Part shown: positions 56,521 through 64,000 of the stretch, piece by piece
How positions within the stretch are numbered: position 1 is the first letter of the stretch
Layout: every line of letters begins with the position of its first letter
The notes under the pieces: model-generated
The model's input: only the letters and a program-made list of their open reading frames with translations
What the model was told of the DNA's origin: nothing
The model's database searches: none
Translations under genes and position numbers: made by a program
NCBI GenBank assembly: GCA_015680685.1
Contig: MNCI01002776.1
Coordinates: 148,630 to 212,629, forward strand
Reading direction: 5' to 3'
Origin: Gnetum montanum
Lineage: Eukaryota > Streptophyta > Gnetopsida > Gnetales > Gnetaceae
Length of the DNA: 64,000 bases

Positions 56521-58509
56521 CACACCTCATTGGATGAACAACCACACTCAATATTTCAGATCTCCCCCTTTCAACTCAATCATGGGGGAGATGGCTATCC
56601 ATGCTAACTATATAAGTGGCTCCTCAATTTTTCACCCTTTTTGTTTTACACCATTTTTTCCAACTTTTATTTTACACATTCTTTATTTTACATCTATTTT
56701 TTTTCATGTTATTAATATTTCTTAATTTTTTTTACATCATCGTTAGTAGTACATTTTCTATTTCTTGAATATTTTACACTTTTTTTTACATTCTTTTTAT
56801 TTTGGTATGATTTTCTAACTTTTTGTTAATAAGTGTCAAGCATAGTGCTAATTCGTTGCTTGATGGTGGTATGTACTATTTTGTTATTTGATTGTTGGTG
56901 TCTGGATTCTAGCTTTGAATTTTGTTACTAATAACTAGGACATGATTTTTTTTCATGCACTAGGTGGTAAGTCCACAACATCCACCCATCCACAAACTCT
57001 ATGGTTTTCTTTATTCTAGAAATATGCAGTCCCTCTTTCATTAATAAAACTATAACAAACTTGTGACTTTGGTAGTTTCTAGATCTGGAAAGGATTCAAA
57101 GGTTTGAATAGGGTATGACTTCAAGGGGATTTGATATTATTTGTGATTTTCTACTTACTTGGGTACATGTGTGTTTTCATGGATTTCTTACCATTCCTTG
57201 TTAACCAATAAAAGGAAGTTAAATAAGTCTTTGCATGGTGTGGTTCTCATTATAAAACAAACAAACAAAAAAATGATGGGAATTCAAAGCACACCCCTTA
57301 GAAAAAATAAATAGGCTACAAGCATTGGTTATGGGACTAGAAAGACATGTTACCCACCTAAAGGTCTCCTATAACTAAGGCCCTTAGTCACTTTCTACTT
57401 CTCTTTTCTTCTCTAATAAGGAATGGTGGTTGTTCTGTGGAAGGACTCTTATATCTTGGGGGGTAGACTAGTCTTAGAATGACAATGCAAAGTCACTAAA
57501 TTTGGTTGGTTTTGGTCTAGACTAAGGATGAACCTTATCAAGTCATTTAACCATAAAATTCACAAGGGACTTCATGTGACCTTAATCAAGAACTCCATTC
57601 CACTCTCTCTCATCCATCTATGCTTTCCATGTTTCACCTCATTGCTAGTTTCATGTTCTTATTCAATGTCTTGTTTTAATGTGTTAAATTCTTAGGTAGT
57701 TTCTTATGGGTTTTTGTACTTAACCTTCTATAACCATTAATCATCCACAAGGCCCACAGACTCCTTGATTTGAAGTTATGCAAGGGTAATAAAAGGCCTA
57801 TGCCTGCATTTGAAGAGGACCCACCTGCATACCTTTTGGTTGGGTTAGTTAAGTCCTTTATCCTTAGACACTCTTATAATAAAATCCTTTTGTTTACCTC
57901 ATCAATGACATCCAATTGTGCGCATCTCCACAATGTTTTTTAGTGAAACCTTTTATTGTTACTATTAATTCTTACACCCTCTTTAAGCATTTCATCTTGT
58001 TTGAACTTTTTCAAATTTAATGGACAACTTATCTATTTTACCCTATTTTTCAATCTTCCCACTAACACTACTAATGGAATTAATCCACCACAATCACAAC
58101 CTAGCCAAGTGTAACCATCAATGAGAAAAGGTACTTAACAACCATGTGTTACACATTGCATACTAATTTATGATTCTATTATGATTGCAGTGGGAAGCAT
58201 GAACTAGAAGTAGGGCTATCTTCACCATGGATGATGTGGCAATACCACATGACAAGGACTCTTCATGATCATTGAATTTTCTTCCTCACTCTTTAGCTAC
58301 CAGAGTGGATGTCAGTTTTGTCTAGGGTGTTCTCTTCTCTTGTCATGAACATCCAATTTTGTAAAAGATTGTAATTTGTACTCTCAAGTGCCTAGAAATT
58401 ATCTATTTCATCTAAGTTAGTTTGTATATTAGTCAATAATCCCATACCTTCCCAATATTTTATAAGGAACTTGTTTATCATCTTCTTCACTTGAGGACAA
58501 GTTTTCATT
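56521..58509 (+). other. Ath-2 spacer from integrase to polypurine tract
   Basis: About 2 kb. It is T-rich with repeated 'tttttacatt' words at 56640-56820. Patches at 57240-57870 align with the Ath-1 spacer 14450-15010. From 57870 on no counterpart of the accessory ORF is found; the accessory ORF seems to have been lost or never present. No gene seen. Confidence 0.5.
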
Positions 58510-58523
58510 CTGTTGTGTGAGTA

Positions 58524-59345
58524 TGATGAATCATGTTTTAACTGGCTCTGAAATTGGATATCTAATATTGAAGCCTCGATATTGAATACTTGATATCGAA
58601 TCCCAAGACGCAATGTCGAATATCCAATATCACAAGGCATATGTCAGCCTATAAATATAGCGCTCAAGCTCACGATTTTGATATCATGTTTTGCATAGAT
58701 AATGAAGCTCTTGCAGTTTATTTTCTCCAAAGTTAGAATATGTTTTGAGTGCTCATAGCAAGAGCTTGAGTGTATATGAATCTTTGTTTGAGCACTAATG
58801 TACCTAAGCATAGCAATGTGATGGGAATAAAAACAAACCCTTCTGATCATCCTTGCAGCATTGAGAATAGATTAATATTTTCTTGATGCATTTAATATTC
58901 ATGCACTTTAATTAAGCAATTAATTTCTAATTGTTAATGAACACAAGCACAACCACCTCAAGCAAACATGTAGCACTTGGTAACCTAGAAACACTTAACA
59001 TTTGGTAGCCCAACAACACTATACATGTTCAGGATGTGTTTGGAATGTGGAAATGAGTACTTGTGTTAGGCTAGCTAGGCAGTAGATGAATTAGATCTTA
59101 AATTACTCTACCTTTCGTTCTTGTTGTAGGAAATTAAACTTATAAAATACAAAATGATTAAAATCACATACCTAAGTTGCAGTTAACCATATACTTGTAT
59201 TTCATGAGTAGAATTGAGAAGACAACAATTGTTCCAATTATATTTCATGTCTTAGAACTAGTGTACTTATGAACTTAAGGTCTATGAAATTCATCTAATT
59301 GGTTGATTCATATGGTTGAGTGTAAGGGTACCTTACCACTCATCA
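58524..59345 (+). repeat. Ath-2 3' LTR
   Basis: 822 bp, TGATGAATCATG to CACTCATCA. It is preceded by GTTGTGTGAGTA, a decayed form of the CATGGGGGTA polypurine tract. It is the full-length reference for the truncated 5' LTR. Near its 5' end (58555-58630) a run of short 'gatat/atatc' words (GATATCTAATATTGAAG and similar) forms an imperfect repeat. Confidence 0.85.
58650..58660 (+). promoter_or_regulatory. Ath-2 3' LTR TATA box
   Basis: TATAAATATAG, at the same LTR position as in Ath-1. Missing from the truncated 5' LTR. Confidence 0.65.
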
Positions 59346-60184
59346 CCAAGAAAGGTAGGGTTTTTCTTCCATGTTCATTTTTTTTTTTTTTGAAATGATT
59401 CTCAATCTCTAAATAGATCAATTGTGGAAGGTTTGTTGGAAACCCCTTGCTTAGAGTGGTGCAAGCTCAGGTGAAGAAGGTAGTCACCTTATTGGGCCTC
59501 ATCATTGGATTGAGGTGATAGGCTACTATCTTGAAGTATACACATTCCACCAGTGTGAGCATGCTAAACTCCTTATGATCAACCCCGTAACACCATTAGG
59601 TCCACTTCTTTTTGGCCTCAGGAGCTTGTGTAGATAACTCTACCAATTATGTCCCAAAATTAGGCAACCCAAGAGCCTATGCAATAGCTTCACCTGAGTA
59701 GGAAACTTGAATGTCCTTGATTTTCACAGTAAAACCTACCCTTCTATTATTCTAGAAGAGGTATGTCTCTCCCATGTACCACTCCCCATTGGAAGTGATG
59801 ATTGGCCACATGGGAAAGGTTTGCAATTATGTCTTCACCTCTACTGGGGCATGCTTCAAAATGGCCTAAAATTCAGTTCCTAGAGAACTGAATGTTGGAT
59901 ATCACAAGGCTTGATGGTGTCAAGGTAGGCTTATGTTAGTGTGACTTCAAGCCTTAGTATCGGTCCTAGTGCCTCCCCACGCTACAATTATTCTATTGAT
60001 ACTTCTTCTTTTAGAGTCTGTTGAACAAACTCCACTTTGGGCTCCTCTCGAAGAGGTCCTACTGCATGTATTTCCTCTGCTAGTTCCTAGGTTTGTTCTT
60101 GTTGGCCCCTTCCAATTCTAGGTCATTTCTCCCTTAGTTGAGAGGGTCCTCCCTCTTGCAGTCATTTTGTTCTTGGCACCATTT
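59346..60184 (-). pseudogene. Ath-3 accessory ORF, N-terminal piece
   Basis: Begins at an ATG near 60184 on the minus strand (M-V-P-R-T-K), then E-E-I-H-A-V-G-P-L-R-E-E-P-K-V-E-F and R-G-E-A-L-G-P, aligning with Ath-1 13663-12830. A T-run at 59379-59393 lies near the Ath-2 junction. Stops are frequent. It continues at 49799. Confidence 0.7.
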
Positions 60185-62200
60185 TTAATCACAACATGAC
60201 CACAGGTTAGCAATTGTTGTATAACATGAAAAAATTGGGATACCTTATCTCCTTGGGATAGTTACACTTGGCTAAGTTGTGATTATGGTTGATTTAGTTA
60301 ATTTTATCATTATTTTATGTATGTTTTAATGTTAATAAGTCATTCCAAAGGGTGCTGAAAGGGTTAACTCCCAAAAATTAATGATTTCATATTGTTGTAT
60401 TCATTAAATGTTTGGCGAAGTTAGAAAAAATTTCAAAAATTTTCATTACAAACCTTAAGGTTTGTAGCCCCCCACAACTAAGAGCTTACCTCCAGTAGTT
60501 GTAGGATCAAAGAACTAAGTGATTTGGACAAAAAGTTGGAAAGTTATGGGCTCTGGAATATTTTGGACTCTAAAAAATGCCAAAAACTCCCCTCTTGTTA
60601 TGAAGAAAATGATAAAAAATTGCAAATTTTGTGATGGTATATATAGAGTTTTTGACTTGCGTTGATTGGGCATAGTCGATGAGGCCCTGTCGATCGACTA
60701 GGAGTCAACATGCTTGTTGACCATTCTTGACTTGTGTTGACTTTTCTAAAACTTTGAAAATATGAATTTTTGAGTAAAATTGGAGTCAAATGGAAGCCCA
60801 AAAAGCCACAAACATGATGAAAACATAAGGGAGGGTATTGGAGTTCAGAAAATTTAAAAAATTGAGAAAATGATTTGGGAAATGAATTTTATGATAGTTT
60901 AAGGAGCACAGAGCAGCATACACAATGGGGTATGCAAAGATAGGATTGTAACAATGTCTAAGGTAAGGGACTTAACTCTCCAAACCAAGAGATATGCAAG
61001 TGGGTCATCCCATAGCAAGCACATGCTCCTTTTACCCTTGCATAACCTCAACTAAGGAGTCCATGGGCCTCACAATCAATTAATGATCATGAAAAGTTAA
61101 GAACCAACCAAAAAGAATCTATCCAAGAACTCCAACACATTAAACTAAGACATTAAGCATAACATAGAAACTGATAGTGAGGTGAGTTATGGCAGCATAC
61201 ATGGATGACTAAGAAGGTGGGATGGAATCCCAAATTGAGGTCATAAGAAGTCCCTTATGGAATTTGTGTTTAAAATGACCTGAGAAGATCCATCCTTAGT
61301 CCAAACCAAAACCAACCTCTTCAAGTGACTTTGAATCACCACTCTAAGGTCGATCCATCCCCTCAAGACACAAGAGTGCTCTCATAGAACAACCATCATT
61401 CCATTAGAACAAGAGAAGAAAGTAGGAAGTAAGAGAGGGCCTCAATTAGAGGGGACCTTCAGGCATGGGCAATATGTCTTTCTAGTAGCACAACCAATGC
61501 TTGTAGCTCATTTATTTGTCTAACAGGTGTGCTTGAATTCCCATAATGTTTTTTTTGTTTGGATGGGAACCACACCATGAAAAAACTTTATTCTAAAAAT
61601 AGAAGAGTACAAAGAGTACCAAGTCCCCTTGAAGTCACATCCTATACAAACCTTTGAATCCTTCCTAATTCCAAAAACTACAAAAGGTCACAAATTTATT
61701 AAAAGTTTCTTTAATGAAAGGGATCTCAAACTTCCAGAACAAGGAAAACCATAAAGTTTGTGGATGGGTGGATGATGTGGACTCACTACATGTTCCATGA
61801 AAAATAAACCAAGTTATAGTCATTAGACATTAGAATTCAAAAATAGAGACTAGACATTGACAATCACAACAGTAAGCATAAACCACTATTCGTAAATAGC
61901 AACATGGGCATTATGTCTTGTGGTAATAAAGCAATTTTATTAGTAAAAATAATGAAAAGTCACACACACAAAATAAAGAAAAATATAAAATATATAAGAA
62001 AGTATAACATATTCAAGAAAGATAAAACATACTAACAATGTTTTAAAATATAAAATTGAGAAAATCAATAAAATGAAAAATCAAAAAGAGGTAAAAATCA
62101 ACAAAGTGTAAAACAAAAATGTGTAAAACAAAAAGTGAAAAACTAAGGAGCCATGTATGTGCTTAGCATGGATGGCCATCTTGTCCACAACTAAGTTAAA
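60185..62200 (-). other. Ath-3 spacer between integrase and accessory ORF
   Basis: Aligns in patches with Ath-1 13664-15700, for instance 60990-61060 with 14460-14530 and 61320-61460 with 14800-14940. An A-rich run of 'aaaatataaa' words at 61960-62110 follows the integrase end, as in Ath-1. No gene seen. Confidence 0.55.
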
Positions 62201-62222
62201 AGGAGGAGACATGGAATATAGA

Positions 62223-63356
62223 TCATGGTTGTCCATCCAATGAGGTAGTAGTTACACTGGCTTGTCTTGGCTCTAGGAAAGGTTTCACTTGTTGGATGTT
62301 AATAAACTGCTTTCTATGTGGGCTCTCAAGTTTGTAAATTAACATGACCCCAGAGGAAATGGTTTGATCAATTGTATAAGGTCCCTTCCACAATGTATGA
62401 AACTTTGTTTTCTGGGTAACATGTGTGGGATTCCAATAGAGAACATTATCTCCTAGTTGAAGTGTTACTTTCCGTATTCTAAGGTCATGACATTGCTTGT
62501 TGAATGCCTTGTGCACTTTATTCAAAGATAGGATGACTAATTGATTTTCATCTAGTACATTCAGGTTGATCAATCTTTCTCTTTGTACTAGGCTCAAGTT
62601 AAAGTCTAGGTCACAAGCTGTTAAGAGTGTACGAAGCTCAAATTGAATCAAGAGCATTGGAATTTTTCTATACACAAACTCATAGGGAGAGTAGTAAATA
62701 GGGAGTTTCCATGTTGAGTGGTAGGCCCAGAGGGCATTGTTAAGTTTTGTACTCTAGTCTCTCTTATATTAGCTGATGATTCTTATTAGAATCTTTGTAA
62801 TCTCCCTATTAGTCACCTCTACTTAACCATTGGCTTAGGGATGATAGGGTGTTGTTAATTTATGTTTAACTCCAAAGAATTGCATGAGTTTTTGAAAAGT
62901 GGCACTTGTAAAATGAGTTCAATTATCAAAAATTAGTGCATGTGGCATCCCAAACCTATTTACAACATTCTGTTGTACAAATCTAGTAGCAATGGATGAT
63001 GTATAGTTAGTGAAAACTACTGCTTCTACCCATTTAGTATAGTAGTTGATGGCTATGATGATGTATGCCTTTCCATTGAACATGGGTGTGATGGAATTCA
63101 TAAAGTTGATGCCTAATATGTCAAAGGGCTCTAGTGGTTGAATCCACTATTGAGGACCTTTCATTCAAGCAATCATCCCATCATCTCATTGACAACGTTC
63201 ACAAGATCAAACAAAATGATGGGCATCATTGAAGATTGTAGGTCAATAATATCTTGCCATTAGCATTTTTATGGATGTACATTTCCCAGCATAGTGGCCT
63301 CTGCAAGGGCCTTCATGGGCATCCTAGAGAATGCATAGTTAATCTGCATTAGGGAC
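62223..63356 (-). pseudogene. Ath-3 integrase remnant, N-terminus cut at the N junction
   Basis: The core is open at 62919-63101 with M-F-N-G-K-A-Y-I-I-I-A-I-N-Y-Y-T-K-W and ends in L-I-F-D-N (second catalytic Asp kept); the first Asp reads N (I-N-F-M-N). The open stretch 62223-62675 carries the C-terminal module: D-N-V-L-Y-W-N-P-T-H near 62440, G-P-Y-T-I-D-Q near 62370 and I-Q-Q-V-K-P-F near 62285. The zinc-domain text runs up to 63350, where homology stops at the N at 63357. Confidence 0.8.
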
Positions 63357-64000
63357 NCACTCCTTGCATGCTGCTTCAGTGCTGCTCCACTCCAAGTGTT
63401 TGCTCCAGATCCATTCCATTGTTGTATGATGGCCATCTACACCCACAACACAATCATATATTAGCAAGGGTAATTGAATCATTAAGTAAATCATACCTTG
63501 CTTCGGTTTAGGTTCCTTGGCTAAGTTGTGGTATGGCTAATATGGATCTAGGAAAATGTAGATGGTGACTACCGAAGCTATAGGGGTTAGGAAAAGAAAC
63601 GAAAAAATTCAGGGCTTAGGATAAAAATCGAAAATCAGGCCCCGTACCCCCATGACTAATCGCGAACCTCCGGTAGCGTTAGAATGGAGAGAGAAAAGGA
63701 ATAGGAATGATAGGTAAAAAGGGACAACTATGGCATCGATAAAAAGGATGTCATGATGGAAATGAACAAAAATGTTAATTAATTGCAAAACGTTAAGGAA
63801 AAGAAGTTAACTAATGTTCCAAATAGGAATTTCAGTGGGTCCTTCCCAAAGCAGGCTCATGCTCTTCATGCCCTGACAATCCCACTTTCAAAGAGTCCGT
63901 GGGCTCTGGGAATGTCCTTGGAACAAGAGTTAAAGTCTTAACCGTAAGAATTTACCAAAAAGAAAACAAAGCATCAACCAAAGTATATACAATGATACAA
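63357..64000 (-). other. Fragment of a further Athila-like copy (accessory ORF start and upstream spacer)
   Basis: After the N at 63357 the sequence no longer follows integrase. On the minus strand 64000-63440 aligns loosely with the Ath-1 spacer: 'ccccatgactaatcgcgaacct' at 63649-63670 matches the 'cccccaaaactaagagcttacct' block at 13933, and 63830-63960 matches 14450-14590. A minus-strand ATG near 63435 preceded by GTGGGTGTAG takes the place of the accessory ORF start. CpG is less depleted here than elsewhere (several CG in 63590-63690), which suggests a younger copy. Confidence 0.45.

Larger units (their letters stand above)
49805..59345 (+). mobile_element. Ath-2: Athila-like LTR retrotransposon without accessory ORF, inserted in Ath-3
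   Basis: Plus-strand order is 5' LTR (49805-50358, left part missing), primer site, gag, protease, RT-RNase H, integrase, spacer and 3' LTR (58524-59345). About 9.5 kb, some 3 kb shorter than Ath-1, mainly because no accessory ORF lies between integrase and the 3' LTR. ACTAA at 49800-49804 and CCAAG at 59346-59350 do not match, and about 390 bases of host are missing, so the insertion site was rearranged. Confidence 0.82.
29310..63356 (-). mobile_element. Ath-3: Athila-like element split by Tat-2 and Ath-2
   Basis: On the minus strand, integrase (62223-63356), spacer (60185-62200), accessory ORF in three pieces (59346-60184, 48350-49799, 30151-30542), polypurine tract and 3' LTR (29310-30138) are collinear with Ath-1 from 17000 to 9645. 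Tat-2 (30548-48344) and Ath-2 (49805-59345) account for the interruptions. Joining 30547 to 48350 restores the Ath-1 alignment with no length change around ATAGTCCATG. The 5' half (RT, protease, gag, 5' LTR) lies beyond the N at 63357 or is lost. Confidence 0.8.

Noticed and set aside
49800-59350. ACTAA and CCAAG as a target duplication of Ath-2
   Set aside because: Only partial letter overlap, and the left LTR end is not original.
1-64000. Host protein-coding genes, tRNA or rRNA genes, CRISPR arrays
   Set aside because: Every coding-like stretch with recognisable motifs belongs to a retrotransposon. No cloverleaf with the usual A and B boxes, rRNA core or regular repeat-spacer array was seen by eye.

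Overview
This window is plant nuclear DNA made almost entirely of old, nested retrotransposons. I found no host gene, tRNA, rRNA or CRISPR array. It is AT-rich, every coding remnant carries stops and frameshifts, paired LTRs differ at many positions, and CpG sites have largely decayed to TpG/CpA. That pattern suggests a seed plant with a very large, slowly purged genome. A gymnosperm such as a conifer is my best guess, but it is an inference from element content only.

Layout. LINE-1 (1-2175, +) has a 5' portion with an ORF1 zinc knuckle and an ORF2 endonuclease, and breaks off at the start of its RT. It abuts Tat-1 (2176-27043, +), a Ty3/gypsy element of the Tat/Ogre type: protease, a long block with an antisense intron-bearing ORF, RT, RNase H, a second RNase H, and integrase. 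Tat-1 is interrupted by Ath-1 (9645-22071, -), a complete Athila-like element with two LTRs, and by an internally deleted LINE (LINE-2, 24405-25949, -). A probable Copia LTR (27044-28227, -) and a scaffold gap follow.

From 29310 to 63356 lies one Athila-like element on the minus strand (Ath-3), split twice. Tat-2 (30548-48344, +, perfect 5-bp target duplication CATGC) and Ath-2 (49805-59345, +) both sit inside its accessory ORF. Removing Tat-2 restores the accessory ORF in register with the Ath-1 copy. The last 640 bases are a piece of a further Athila-like copy, joined at a single N.

How the parts work together. Athila-like elements here have LTRs starting TGATGA and ending TCATCA, a tRNA-Asp type primer site, gag-protease-RT-RNase H-integrase, and (in Ath-1 and Ath-3) a coiled-coil accessory ORF between integrase and the 3' LTR. 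The two Tat-like elements share a more unusual plan. Between protease and RT, where Ogre relatives have an intron, they carry several kb on the opposite strand that look like a multi-exon gene with GT-AG introns. In Tat-2 the region upstream of that antisense ORF carries the same 9-bp motif (GAGCGTAGT and its complement, mostly decayed at the CpG) that fills the Tat-2 LTRs. This antisense module is the best candidate here for an undescribed system.

Two places look like assembly faults: an N-bounded 216-bp block at 22259-22474 in the wrong orientation, and the N junction at 63357.
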